Below are positions 21,976 through 34,847 of a stretch of DNA of 64,000 bases, piece after piece (positions within the stretch are counted from its first letter, which is position 1; each line of letters opens with the position of its first letter). Both the position numbers and the translations under genes were made by a program. The notes beneath the pieces were generated by a model, which saw nothing but the letters and a program-made list of their open reading frames with translations, made no database searches and was not told the origin of the DNA. Location: positions 83,963 to 147,962 of the forward strand of contig VXBP01004157.1 in the NCBI GenBank assembly GCA_013400115.1, in the 5' to 3' direction. The DNA is from Rhinopomastus cyanomelas. Its lineage: Eukaryota > Chordata > Aves > Bucerotiformes > Rhinopomastidae.

Positions 21976-23150
21976 AGGGATCCAACCGGGAGGAAGGACT
22001 CTCTCTGGCAAGACGAGCCTCATGTATAATCTGCCCCTCTAGGCTCCTGCTCAAGGTCACCACCAAGTATTTGTACCTCCTCCTCCTCCTTTCTCTCCTG
22101 CTCTCTCCCCTCTCCCCTCTCTCTGTACGCAGCTGCCCTGATGCTCCCAGTGACCTCCACTGCCATGGCGTAGTTGTCGGTCCTCCAAGAGATGTCCTCT
22201 AGCCACCCCTGCTCCCCGAAGGTTCGCCCATGCCATCATGATGCTTTGTCACCCGTCCTGACGCCGCCACTTTGCCTCATGCCAACGAGTGTACGACCCT
22301 TTGGTTATGATTTTCCTTTCCTTTTTGTTCCTTGTTCTTCCTTTTTCCGTTCAAATCGAATTAATGCAGCGCTCAGACCCTCCCCCACCTTGCCCCAGAC
22401 CCCCAGGTTACCTGTACAGTAGCCACCCCTCTGTCTCACTTTCCTCCTGATCTTTAGCCGTCCCAAAGTCAGTCTGTCCAGCAATACCCAGCCGTAGGGG
22501 ACTGTGGAGGGTTCGGTCACGCAGGGCGACCCTTTTGGACTCTGCTGTCTTCCTCACAAGAGGTGAAAGGAGCTATGGCTCAGATTCCCTTCTTTTTATT
22601 ACTGTTTTGTTGGGGTTTGGTTTTTTTTAAAGCAGATGGTGCACTTTATTCCAAACCTCCCAATCACACCTTCTCACCTGAGGTTTAATGGAATCACTCC
22701 AGGAGAAGGGACCGGGGCAGGAGCAGGGAGGTGGGGAAGGGGTTATAAACAAACAGAACAAACCGACACAGCTCTGGGATGTGAGAAGGTGGAATTGTAT
22801 CCCACAGGTGAGATGGGGGGATCAAACAGATCCCGTGGTGAGAGAGCTGCACACTCACAGCTGCACAAACTGCCTCATTTCTATCACATCAGTCACTACG
22901 TAAAACTTCGCGATCAGCAGAGGATTGTAAATTCGATCTTCCAGGGAAACAATCTATTTTGAAAGGCAATAAAAGAGTGAAAAGGAAGGAGATGAGAAGC
23001 ACTGATGGTCCAAGAGATAAGAGAATATAAAATATAATATAAAAGAGGGATTTTTTTCTTGTCCAAGTATTAAGAATTTTTAAACCTGTACTGTATTGTC
23101 AACTCCTCTTGTATTGTACTGTATGGATTCTATTGGTTAAAAAAGAAAAC
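21976..23150 (+). other. DLGAP4: Probable DLGAP4 3'UTR
   Basis: About 1.2 kb after the stop codon has no CR1 and is rich in CT tracts and T runs, unlike the repeat-laden introns, so it is read as 3'UTR. An AATAAA lies at 22968-22973. The AT-rich stretch up to about 23140 (TTTTTAAACCTGTACTGTATTG and following) also looks like a distal 3' end without a canonical hexamer nearby. The true end could be at either place. Confidence 0.6.
22968..22973 (+). promoter_or_regulatory. Candidate polyadenylation signal AATAAA for DLGAP4
   Basis: A canonical hexamer about 1 kb downstream of the stop codon, followed within 40 bases by A/G-rich and then T-rich sequence. It is the only AATAAA I noticed on + between the stop and 23,150. 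Confidence 0.5.
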
Positions 23151-23639
23151 GGAAAAGAAACCACCAGCTTGGCTTCATTTAATGTCTTCATCTCAGTGGG
23201 ACCGTCCCATCACGCACAGCCACGCAGCTGCACGCGGGCTGCTGACATGGAGCTTCCCAGGCCAGGCTTTGCTCTATCCACAGACCCCACTGCCTACCAC
23301 CCACTGCCAGATTCACCAGTAAGGCCTAACTTAGCCTTCTGCTCATAGTGTAGAGCACCGATCCTAGAGGAGCAGCGATCCTAGGGGAGCAGTAAAGTGT
23401 TTTTCACCATCTAACCTAGCCCCCTCCTTGTAGCATACAGCATTTGTGCTAGGGGAACAGTAAAGAAGTTTTCACCAGTTACGGGACCAACATCAACCCA
23501 ATGCTGTGTTTGTACAAGCTTTCCTACCCCTGCTCCTGACAGTGTGAAGATGTTTGCCCCGAGCAATTGGGTACTCTTGGGGAGGATTGGCAGACAATAG
23601 GGCTGCAGAGAAGCCTTCAGGCTCAGCTTCTACACCTCA

Positions 23640-23978
23640 TTAATGTTTGTAAATATGTGAAAGGTGGGCATTCAGGAGGATGGAGCCAGGCTCTGCTCAG
23701 GGGCATCTAATGACAAAACAAGGGCCAATGAATGTGAGCTGGAACAGAGGAGATTCCACATCAGTGTGAGAAGGAACTTCTTCCCAGTGAGGGTGCCAGA
23801 GCACTGGAAGGGACTGCCCAGGGGGGTTGTGGAGTCTACTTCTCAGGAGATGTTTCAAACCCACCTGGCCATGTTCCTGTGTGACCGTATCTAGGGGATC
23901 CTGCTGTGGCAAGCAGGAGGATTGGACTTGATGATCTTTCGAGGTCCCTTCCAATCCCTAATGTTCTGTGATTCTGTC
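23640..23978 (+). mobile_element. CR1 3' fragment, group A
   Basis: The first repeat past the DLGAP4 3'UTR. It carries VRRNFFPVRVPEHWKGLPRG in frame and ends TAATGTTCTGTGATTCTGT. Confidence 0.94.
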
Positions 23979-24838
23979 CCACCCAACCCTGGCTAATGCT
24001 GGTCCCCCAGTTCCTCTGCCACCATTTCTTGTGCCAAGGCCAGGGAAGCCTCACATGGCTGGGTGTGAGCGTGTCCATACGAGTGCATGTGCACACTCCT
24101 GCTGTGAGCCACTCAGGGTGACAGGGCCCCATTGAGATCCTTTGAGACCCCTCTGATGAGCCATGGAGCTGTTAAACCCCATGGATGGTCCCACCCACCA
24201 ACATTGCCCCTGTGTGGGTGGCAAAACCCTGCAGCTTGTGCTTAGAATCGTCATCCAACAGCTAAGCTCTTGCTAGAAGGGCCCATCAGGGTCACGCCAG
24301 GCAGCTTCTTTTCCTACAACATCACAGCCAGGTGCTAACTCAGTTTCATCGAAGAGAACAGGAGAGGTTCTAGGTTCTGGCACCAGGAGAGCATACGGAA
24401 ACCACTCCCGAGAACTTGCTACCTCTCAAAGCCATCGATACCTGAGCTACGTCTCTCCTACCAGGGCACAAACACTAACTGCTGTGGTTTACAAGATAAG
24501 GGCTAATCATTTCATATATTAAAGACTTCTGACTAGAGTAACCAGAGCTGCGGTGTCACCCAGGAGCACCCAGTGTTGCAGGGCTCCAGGGCTCCGTGAC
24601 ACTGCACCTAACTCTCACATAGGCCATGCAGTGCTCACAGTCTGCTGACAGTGCCAGCTGCCACCTCCAAGCACCCTGTAGGCATAGGAAGTACTGAACT
24701 CTTTAGAGCTCATTGGGATGAGGTATCCCAGGTGAGAGCCCACACGCGCGCCGGTGTCGCCGAGCCTTGGGAGCGCCTCGCTGCGGGTGAGCGAGGCTTC
24801 AACTGACAAGTAGCTACAGGAATTTATATCCAGCAAAT

Positions 24839-24860
24839 CCCCCCCCCCCAAAAAAAAAAA
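24839..24860. repeat. C11A11 homopolymer pair
   Basis: Eleven C followed directly by eleven A in intergenic DNA. Length here is sensitive to sequencing error. Confidence 0.9.
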
Positions 24861-26758
24861 GTGTGACAAACAGAGCCAAGGCTGCCTGGTCTTGCTCAGC
24901 ACAAGTTGCTGTACCCGTGTCTCACAGAGTACTTTCCGTACCCATTTCAAACGGGTTTCTTCCCAGCTGGAAGCCTCTGACAGAGTGACCGAACACTTAC
25001 TACTAACCCCAGCCCAGAAGTCTGCACAGAGCAGTTCGGCCCCCACAACACCACTAACCAACCGCTCGACTCATGCGCCAACCCTAGCATTGCCACAGCG
25101 GCTCCACCATCGCTCTCCGTGTGGTCTGTACCCAGCTGCTTCTGGCCTGAGCTGCCCTGTGTCTGCCAACACAGGGGTTGCCCTCTGTTCTGCATCACTC
25201 TGGGACTCCAACACCGCTGTCTATTGATCTGCTTTGGTTTATTTTCTCCCCTTGGGGGAAATTTTAGAGAAGTTTGGGGCTTTTTTGGGTGTCTCCTGCT
25301 TCAAAAAGTTTAGAAAAAGACAAAGAACAGAGAAGACAGAAGTCTTGATTCTATTTTTTTGCAGATAAATTGATCCCAACCTCTCTAAAGGGAGGCAAAG
25401 AATCAGACCGACAGATTTTTAACCTTTGAAAACGTCAATAGAAATTATTCGTAAAATAATCCTTTGGTTTGTCAGTCGGTTTCTTGATCCCCTTCTTGCT
25501 TCAACGTGTGCTACCACTCGCGTTTGAGCTGCACCTCTGATGTTACCAGGTTTTTCTTGGGGTTTGTCTGGGGAATTCCTTTGAGGAGAACAGTCCAAGG
25601 GGGAGTTTTAAGTAACTGGACTGTAACCAGGTGGCCTGGCTGCAGCCTGGCTTCACATCCAGCTTGGATTTGGAGCACAATGCACAGGCTGGAAAGGCTG
25701 TAGAGTGGGTTTTATGGCCCAAGGGTTTGGGTTTCCATAGGGTTCTCGCTCTGGTTTGTGCATGTGTACAGAAAAGTGTAAACACAGGAATGGTTCCCAT
25801 CATGTAAAAAAAAGAGCCAGTTAATAAAATAATTAATGCACTGCCTGTTGGAGCTGTGGCTTTTCATCCCCCAGGAAGAGCCGAGGTGGTCCACAGGCTG
25901 TGGCCAAGGACAAAAGCGGGACCAGCAGGAGCTCTCATTGCTTAAGACTGGCCCTGCAAAGCCTCACACAGGGCTCCCACCGAGCACCTAGCCAGTGCCT
26001 GTCTGCTCAGAGCTACCCACAGGCTTAAACATCCTCCTCATGGAGCACTGGAGCCTCAGCAAAGTCTTCAGAGGGGTTTGTGTGCAGGGCCCAGCCCAAC
26101 ACCACTGATGAGAGGTGGCAGGAGTTATGTTGGGGACTTCAAAAGCAGCAGCAAGAACCCCCAGCTCAGTCATTTTTCTCCTTATCTTGTCTTTGGGGTG
26201 AGGAGATCCCCAGCAGAGCTACCTGAGCTCTCCCTCACTGCTCCCACCCAGGACTTTTCCCAGTATGTGACACACGGGCAGTGCCCAGCGCCAGCCCCAC
26301 AGGGTGCTGCCTGTGGCTACACCAGCACCATCAGCCCACAGCTGGTCCCTCAACACAGATAGGTCAGACAGATCTACCCACAGGCAGGCAAACTCGCACT
26401 CAGAGGTCTTGTTAGCACCACGATGAAGGGATTTCTCTTCCCCTGCTGGATCTGCCACTCTCGCTGGGCTCCTGCACACCAACGATGAGGAAATAAGCTG
26501 CACTCTTCAGAAACCTCTGTGATGAGGAGCAGAGAGGGGCTGTAAACCAGCAGATGTGCCTAAAGCAGATCTCAAGCGGTCCAACCCACAGCTCCTAGCG
26601 CTACCTTTCACACTTAGAGTGAAATCTATACCTCAGTGCACCCTCCCCAATGAAATCAGGAGCCTTCCTGACATGAGCGGCCAGTTGTCAGCTTGGCTGC
26701 CAAAGCCTGTCCTGTGCAAATGTTGAGTTTGCAGCTCACGGCAGGCGAGAGCTGTGTT

Positions 26759-26985
26759 CCATAGAATCAGAGAGTCATCCAGGTTGGAAAAGACCTTCAG
26801 GATCATCAAGTCCAACCATCCACCCTAGAGCTTCCAACCACTAATCCATCTCCTCAAGCACACTGGCTACCGGGTTGTTGAACCTCTACAGGAGTGGTGC
26901 CACCCCCCGCCCCCTTCTGGGAAGAAGCTTTTCCTAAGGTCCAACCTGCCCCTCCCCTGGCACAATCTGACCCCTTTTCCTCTAA
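26759..26985 (-). mobile_element. CR1 3' fragment, group B-like, truncated by another CR1
   Basis: CATAGAATCAGAGAGTCATC through CTTCAGGATCATCAAGTCCA to CTGACCCCTTTTCCTCTAATC. It abuts directly the group A copy starting at 26986, which appears to have inserted into it or beside it. Confidence 0.9.
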
Positions 26986-27313
26986 TCACAGAATCACAGA
27001 GACTGGAAGTGACCTTGAAAGATCATCCACTACAATCCCCTGCCATAGCAGGTTCCCCTAGATCCAGTCACACAAGAACATGGCCAGGCAGATTTGAAAT
27101 GTCTCCACAACCCCCCCGGGCAACCCCTTCCAAAGCTCTGGCACCCTCACTGGGAAGAAAGTCCTACTCACATTGATGGAGAACCTCCTATGTTCCAGCT
27201 TACACCCATTGCCCCTTGTTCTATCAGTGGGTGCCCCTGAGCAGAGCCTGGCTCCATTCTCCTGACACCCGCCCTTTCCATATTTATCAACATTAATGTG
27301 GTCACCCATCAGT
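26986..27313 (-). mobile_element. CR1 3' fragment, group A
   Basis: ACAGAATCACAGAGACTGGA through the ORF2 end to ATTAATGTGGTCACCCATCA. It has lost the block between the terminal repeat and GACTGGAAGTGACC. Confidence 0.93.
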
Positions 27314-27894
27314 ACAAAGAGCTGTCACAGCAACACCCTGTCCCTCAAGACTTAATCACCAAAAAGTAGTCTGCTGATACAAACCCAAACCCCAAAACTC
27401 CTTCTGCAGCTGCAGTGGGCTACCATAAAATACAACCTTGCAGTCCCCTCACCAGGTACTAGTGAGGAACAAGGTAGGACATCGCTCTGAGCAGGGACAC
27501 AGCATCAGTCACCTCACTCCAAGCTTATGAGGAGCCATCCTGCTGCTGCCACTCAGATGTGTAAGTGGAGAACCCACAGATGACACCCTCTGATCTGCAA
27601 AGCTGCAGAGAAGTTGTTTTTCCTCAGGGTGCTTAGAGATTTATGTGCTGTCACCTGCCTGGGCAGTCATTGATGTTTACTGGTCACCAGTTTGGCTGAA
27701 CTCCCACAATTACAGGCACATCCTGGCAACTCCGATCTCCTCACCTCATCTCTGTGACAGCTCACCAGCACTAAAAACACCACCAGAACACCAACCAGAC
27801 CCAAACCCTCTGAGGTGTGGGGCCAGGACCACCTCCAGCACCCCCCTCTCTGGCCCCACACTGTTGCATTGCTGATCAGAGCACTTCAACCACC

Positions 27895-28130
27895 ACAGAA
27901 TCTCTGTGACTGGAAGGACCTTTAGGATCCTCAAGTCCAACCTTGGACCCAGCACTGCCAGGTCACCCCTAACACAGGTCCCTCAGCACCACATCTCTAC
28001 GGCTTTTAAATCCCTCCAGGGCTGGGAACTCCCCCTCAGCCCTGGGCAGCCTGGACCAACCTTTCACAACCCTTCAGTAAAGAAATTCCTCTCAACACCC
28101 AGCCTACACCTCCCTGGCACAGCCTGCAGC
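27895..28130 (-). mobile_element. Old CR1 fragment
   Basis: CACAGAATCTCTGTGACTGG, TTTTAAATCCCTCCAGGGCT and CCTGGGCAGCCTGGACCAAC; the same older lineage as 10124-10500. Confidence 0.8.
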
Positions 28131-29067
28131 AATGTCATCTGCCCGTAACCAGAGTTTTCAGCTCCAGGGCTCTCCCCTACATGGGGAAGCTGATATCCTT
28201 CTGTGGCTGTCACACCCCACCCCACAGACACCTGTCCCCTGAGGAACAGCCCCACGGTGACAGGGCAGGCTCTGAGCGGCAACTACAGACATGTCCTAAG
28301 GTCTGGTTAATGTTTCAGCTCCTGCCCATCGCAGGGTGCCCTTTGAGCTCCACTCAGTGCATTAGGGGTGTTTATTGGTCTGTTTCCACCCGTTTTCTGC
28401 CTTGGCTGGGTTACAAGGAGTCTGGCAGCAGCCACCTCATGTCACATCAAAGCTCCCGAGCTCTACCCGCACTAGCAGAATGAGAAGATGGAAAGAAAAA
28501 ATGCTGAGCGTGACCTGGATTTCCACAGGCTTGGGGCTTTCAGGGGGATTTTTCTTGCACGTGAGAAAAGGCTGCGGTGCCACTGGCCATCCTGTGAATA
28601 GTCAGTGGAGCAAAGTTCTTGTTTCCTTTCTAGAGAAAAGGTTCAGGGCCAGACTGCGATTACGGCCAGAAGTAGTAAAGTGCAGGGAGCAGAGAGCACA
28701 TTGGGCAAGAGAGACGCAAATAGGAGCGGCAGAGCAAACCCCGTGCCCAGCCCCAGCAGGGCTGCCCACATTCTGGTGTGGTGGCCACGTACCAAAACCC
28801 TCCCTGCTAGGGCATCTGGCCACGGAGAGCTCATCCTGCCCTTCTGACAGCTCAACCCAAGGTGTGAACTGAGCAGATCCGGCAGCATGACAGCCTGGTT
28901 CTGCAGCACTCGGCTCACACACAAACCACCTAGAAAATTCAGGAGTCTCTGGGTTTTAGGGTCTAGCAGGACCTGCTCTCCTGCACTGGGGTTTGAGTGC
29001 AAAACTGAACCAGGCTGTTCCCAGTGAGGTGATGGAGGTGCTGCCATATCTCACTCAGCAGGACGTC

Positions 29068-29127
29068 TCAGATTATCAAGTCCAACCTTCAACACCTCCA
29101 TGGCCACCAGACTCTGTCCCAAAGCAC
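29068..29127 (-). mobile_element. CR1 piece split by insertion, left part
   Basis: Reverse CR1 words ATTATCAAGTCCAACCTTCA and CTGTCCCAAAGCAC directly before a forward CR1. The sequence appears to resume after it at 29298. Confidence 0.65.
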
Positions 29128-29295
29128 TTGGTCAGGCCCTGGAATGGGCTGCCCAGGCTGGTGGTTGAGTCTCCATCCTTGGATGACTTTAGAAGTCGCT
29201 TAGATGTAGTATTCAGGGATCTAGTTTAGGGGTGAACTTGATGGTTGGACTCAATGATCCCAGGGGTCTTTTCCAACATAAATGACTCCCTGATT
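29128..29295 (+). mobile_element. CR1 3' end, group B, inserted in an older CR1
   Basis: TTGGTCAGGCCCTGGAATGG to CATAAATGACTCCCTGATTC, flanked on both sides by reverse-oriented CR1 sequence. Confidence 0.85.
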
Positions 29296-29297
29296 CA

Positions 29298-29460
29298 CCC
29301 ACTGCTTTTTCAGCCCTCTGGGGATAGGGACTCCACCTCTTTGTTGCAATGTTTGACCGTTCACAGACACTGGAACCTGCCTCTTCACAAGGCTCCAAGT
29401 CTGGCAAAAAAGAACATCCATGCTTTACAGAGAATTTAAGTTCTTCCTGACCATTCCAGC
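29298..29460 (-). mobile_element. CR1 piece split by insertion, right part
   Basis: Begins CACTGCTTTTTCAGCCCTCT, followed by GGGGATAGGGACTCCACCTC and CTGGAACCTGCCTCTTCACA; degenerate, probably the continuation of 29068-29127. Confidence 0.5.
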
Positions 29461-31723
29461 TGGGCTTCAGGGCAGTCCAGGCTCCCCTCCAGGTTCCCAT
29501 AGAAATTCTTTGTGTCTTCTGCCTTCCGATTCTTCCCCCCTTGTGTAAAAGTCCCCTAACCAGCAAGAGTCGCAGGGATTCAGAGGCAAAGCAGGACCAC
29601 CACAGCGACTGTCTGTGAAAACAGGAAAACACAGCCAGGACCGAATTCACCAGAACTCCTGGAGGTGCTACTGGTGTTCCTGAGACATGGTCCAAACACC
29701 CCACAGCTACAGCTTCAACGCAACTGGGCTGTTGGAACAGGCAGCAGAGTGACACCAGAACATCCAGCTGCAATCCAGAGCTGGAGAGTTCCAGCAAAAG
29801 TCACCTTCCCCTCAACATCTCCCAGCCCTGCAGGGAATCTCTGATCCTAGGAAGCTGCATCAGCATGTGTAGTCTTCTCCCAGTCCTCGGGCAACAGGGA
29901 GCTGGGGTTCAGCAGTTTATGGGATTAAAGGCAGGTGATGATCCTGTCCCAGAACATTTACCACGTGGGTTTTTAAGATCCAACCCTGATGGGTCCCAGG
30001 GCAGTTCAGGCAAACTGAGAGCTGAGGAGCCCAAAAGGTCAGTTGTTTTTCCTCTCCTGTTCACTCAGGTTTCCCCAAACCCAAGTAGTGCTTGGGACTG
30101 CAGTTTGGGGCTGCCCTGCTGTGAGGTATCTCCCAGGGCAAGAGGAAGGCTCAGCTCCTCTTCCTTCAGTGGTGGAAAAGGCTGGGCTGAGGCTTTGACA
30201 CCTCACACCCTATCTCCCCACTCTCCATGCACCAGCCTGGGACCTGCACCACTTCCATAGCTCCCACACCCAGGTGATGGAATGCAGTGTTGCAGGACTG
30301 AGAGGGGACCTGCATGTCCGTGTTCCCACCTCCTCCTCCTCCTCAGAACATGGTATGGGATGTCTATGTCCTCTCGGAGTGTGGCTGGGATGTTCCCCCC
30401 TGCCCCAAGTGTGATGGACACAGCTGGTAAGAAGATGGAGCAGGGGTCCCCCAAAGCCCCAGAGCACAGCCAGGCAATGACAGAGCCCAGCTGCACCCAA
30501 GCAACCTCCAGAAGCTGAGGGACATCCCTGGGGCCAGGGCTGCTGACACAGGGACCAGTTCCAGCAGAATGAAGCTGCTGGTGGGGTCAGGGAGGGCTGG
30601 GTTGGCAGAAGAGGGATTTGGCAGCAGGCAGCAGTGCTCTGCAGACAGAGATCTGTACAATGAAAGGAAGTGTCTATGGGGGGGGGGGGCATTGTTCCAA
30701 GTCTCATCAGCTAGGGAAGGTTTTGAGGAAGATCTGGGAAGGAGCTGGCGGTGCACCCCTGGTAACACCCCGGCTGAACCCCCCACAAGCGAGTTACAGC
30801 TACCGAGCAAAACAACCTGACCTGACCTTTTGGTCCAGGCTGGAGAGGAAAATCTGTTCCCTACCTCCCCTGGTGGGACATCCACTTGGGGAAGACACAA
30901 GACAGTAGAGTCAGGATACCATCATGTCCAGACCAACCACAATCCCTCTGGTTTTGGGGAGGCTACATGGATTTTATCATGAACCAGAAAGCAGAAGTCA
31001 AATCAAAGCTGAGCAATCTGAGCAGGGAAGATGCCTCCCCTTTATGAGGAGAAGATGATTTGATTACAGCACGATCTGCCACTGCAGTTGGTTTAGTGGG
31101 ACAGCCAGGATCAGATGACTTAGTGAAAACAGCACAGAACTAGTCAAAATAATCTGTAGCCCAGCCATACAGCCCCCGCATGGGGCTCTGCACACCAAAC
31201 ATGGACAGATGACAGAGGGAGAGGTCAGACAAGGAGCCAGAGCAGAAGGACAACACAAACCACAATGTTCAGTGCAAGGTCAGGCAACGAGAACATCACA
31301 GGGCAGAGAGGGAAGTGAAATCGCAGGCTCTGGCAGAACAACTGAGCTCCGGAGAAAGAGAAGCTGCTGTGATCCTCCCCATCAGCTCTGGGTCTGCTAC
31401 CCACAGCCACTTCCACAACACATGAACTCACAAACAGGAGCTGGAGGACATTGTGATCCTCCCTCCCACAGTTACTTGGATGGTTCCTGGGGTTTATATG
31501 AACACATGGAAACCACCAGAACCCTACAGAGGGCCCTCCCCAGGCTGGCAGACACACACAGCCTGGTAAAGCCTACCAGCCAGTGGTAAATTAACATAAA
31601 GAAGGGCTTTTCCATCAGCAGGTTGGTCAGAAGGTCAAAAGCCTCAGCCAAAAACTGAAATCTGTTCCCCCATCAACTGGGAACAGATCTGCTCCTGCAG
31701 GAGTGCTGAGACAGAGGCACCTC

Positions 31724-31833
31724 TGCCATGGTACTGACAGAGGAGCTCCAGGACACCAATGCGTGCCATGACACCAACGGAGGAGCTTCAGGACACCAAC
31801 GTGTGCCATGGCACTGATGGAGGAGCTCCAGGT
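31724..31833. repeat. Minisatellite, 40-bp unit, 2.7 copies
   Basis: Units start at 31724, 31764 and 31804 with TGCCATG; the shared body is GGAGGAGCTCCAGGACACCA. Intergenic. Confidence 0.88.
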
Positions 31834-32378
31834 CCACTCACCTGGCTGCAGATGTCCCCAACAGTGGGGCAATAGCACAAGGACTCAGAGAACCCACACA
31901 AAGCCAGATGCCAGCTATAAACTCCACACCACTGAGACTGACCTGTTCCTGCTGCAGCTGTGTCAGTCCTCCTCCTCCTCATCATCATCAGCAGCAGGAG
32001 GATGCAATGAAACTCCACAGCAAGCACTACAAGCAGGCACTCAGACACCCTGAGGCTCCTCACATTGATCTCCAGCCAGGGCTCAGGGCAGCAAGAAACT
32101 ACAAGCGCAGCAGCCGTCCAAGAATAAATGGGGTTGGGATGTTGGTCAGCTACACCCACTCAGCCCCTGGGCAGCCTGTGGTGAGGTCAGTTAGTCAGAG
32201 TGCAGCCACCTGTGAGCACCCTCACCAGTTCATTATATGCTGGGGTAATGGAGCAGCTGAAAGGTCAGCCCTGGGTCTGCAGTAGGAATTCATGGGATGG
32301 GGCAGGACAAGCTGGGAGGCAGATGGGACCTGCATATGTCTGCATTGGCTTCAGGAGCTGCGATTCATCACTCACACA

Positions 32379-32605
32379 CAATCACAGAACGTGAGGGTTT
32401 GGAAAGGACCTCAAAAGATCAACTAGTCCAACCCTTCTATGAGAATAGGATCCCTTAGGACAGGTCACACAGGGACATCCAGGAGGGTTTTGAATGTCTC
32501 CAGAACAAGAGATTCCACAGCGTCTCTGGGAAGCCTGGGCCAGGGCTCTGTCACCTTCACAGTGAACAAGTTTTTCCTCATATTTGTGTGGAACCTCCAA
32601 CACTG
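32379..32605 (-). mobile_element. CR1 3' fragment, diverged group A
   Basis: CACAATCACAGAACGTGAGG through GACATCCAGGAGGGTTTTGA to TTTGTGTGGAACCTCC. It abuts a forward CR1 tail at 32606, forming an inverted pair. Confidence 0.88.
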
Positions 32606-32742
32606 GAATCTCCTTCTCTGGAGATGGTTCAAACCCCCCTGGCCATGTTCTTGTGCGACTGGATCTAGGGGATCCTGCAGGGGGATTGGACTGGATGATC
32701 TTTCAAGCTCCCTTCCAATCCTAAATGTTCTGTGATTATGTG
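32606..32742 (+). mobile_element. CR1 3' end, group A
   Basis: AATCTCCTTCTCTGGAGATG to TAAATGTTCTGTGATTATGT; the terminal 137 bases joined head to head with 32379-32605. Confidence 0.92.
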
Positions 32743-34847
32743 AACATAGCTGGTCTCAAAGGTCTCTGGAGTTTCCCTGCTCTGGGAAGACTGGTGATAC
32801 TGGTGTACCAGACCTGACAGCTCAGAGCTGAAGGTGTAGAAATACTCCAAAGAACAGGCAGATCTGGGGTCACTAAGGCCAGTTTTGAAGGGAAAGGTGA
32901 GGAAAATGGCTAAAGCTGGGCCATGACCTCAAGACATTAGCAGGAATACATGGAATTCCAGCCCAGGCAGCATTGCTCCATGGGGTTCTGTGCATGTGCA
33001 GCAATCAGGCACTGCCTGCAGTGCCCAGGACTGGAGCAGACACTGAGCACACACAGCACGCGCCGATGCAGTCACTGTGGCTGCAGCAGCACCAGCTGCC
33101 AGCGACGTCCTGCTGGAGCAGGTGGCAGATCTGAGCTCTTCTCCTTCACTGCAAACACTGCACCTCGTGGGAGAGGAGTCAGTGAACCAGCAGGGCAGGA
33201 TAGAGACATTAACAGCTCCAGCAACTGCTGAACAAGAGCCCTGGAAAAGCGAACATGAGCTGTCTCCGCGCCAGTAATCCCTACTGGGCAGAAGCCAGGA
33301 GGGAAGTTGACAGCTGCAAGATGCCAAAAGAAATCCCAGAGGAGCTTTGGGATGTCCAGCAGCAGGTTCCAAGCATTACTAAGAAAGCCGTGAGAGAAAT
33401 GAACCAACCCAGCCCTTGACAGGCAGAACCTGGGTAACTGGAAATGCCCCAGAAACCTTCGGCCACTCACAGTCATGGTGCTCCCGGGGTCATTCCCCAC
33501 TACCACACACACACTCCCTCTCTCCCTGGTTTCTGCTTATTCTCCCCTGGCACCCACTGCCTGAGCAGCAGTATCCCTCTAGCTGCAGAGTCCGCGATGG
33601 GCTGTGCTGCCCCAGTAATCCCATTGAGTTATTCCTGTGACCTTTCCCAGCGAGTTGTCATCCCAGCGAGTTATCCCAGTGACTGATCCCAGCTCCTTGC
33701 CCTTCCCTTCCCCCCAGAACACGGACCCAGCTGTTCCAGCTCCAACGGCTGTGTGGACTGACCTCATGGCAGAAGCTGGCAGACGTGTGGGACACCACAG
33801 CATCGCCTTCCCGCTCCAAGGCAGCAACGCCAGCCTCGAGATTCCCTGCCCACTGCGATTGTTTGTGCTCTGCGGAGATTTATCGTAGGCAGCTGCTGCA
33901 GTTTGTTTACGAGGCAAACGCAGCCGGCTAAGGCTGCGCCTGAGCTGTCCTCCCTGGCGGGGATCTGTCAGACCTCTCCACTCACTGACATCCCGGCTGG
34001 CTGGGTGGTCTCCAGCAGAGCCTCCCCTCGTCCCCTTGTTAGCCTGAACAGCTGCTTTCAGCCAGGGGTTGGGGTTTGACCCCACTGCCTCACAGTTGGG
34101 TTAAGCACAGCTGCTGGAACAATGAACCTGCCTCTTCCTACTGCTGATTGTGGTTCTGTGGTAGAACAAGTCCCCAGAAACAGCCTTTTCCTTTGCTCTA
34201 CCCAAGGATGGATGAGTGGCTGCTGGCTCATGTAGTCCTGGGCTTGTTCTTAGGACTGCTGGCTCAGTTCTGGATCCTTCCTCCACCTACATTTACCCAC
34301 CTTTAACAACTTGATCTGGGATTACTTCAAGTGTCTGCTCTGAACGGAGGGGCTTATGTGAACCCCAAAAGCCTTCCCTAAAACTCTTGATGGTCGATCC
34401 CAGCAGAGGAGGAACCTCCTTCTGGCTGTTATAGTGGGAACTCAGTGTGAGCCATTTCCTTCCTCCCAAATACCACCTCAGGTTAGAGAAAAACCTTCAC
34501 ACCCCATGCAGCAGCTACTCAGCCTCATGGCTCCAGCTCAGCTGCCAGATGTAACCTGAGCATGTGGAACCATCAAATGGAAAACAACCAGAACTGCTCG
34601 GAAGACCTCAGGGACCGTCTCATCACGGGGCTGGGCTGATGCCGTTTGGGGCGGCACAACAGCCAGTGGAGCAGCAAGGACCACTCTCACTTTCCCTTTC
34701 CACTGCTTGTACTTTCTATGAAAAGTGTTAACCCAAACAGGAGCAGCTCTCTTCCTCACCAGGGCCCCAGCTGCAGCTGCTCTGGTGGAACTATAAAGCT
34801 GCCAGCTTGGCCAGCAAACCACCAGAGTTCTCTCACCTTCTGATAGA

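Noticed and set aside
22069..22135. CT-rich run after DLGAP4 stop as splice acceptor of another exon
   Set aside because: It lies in the 3'UTR and no coding frame follows; the family protein ends at EAQTRL.
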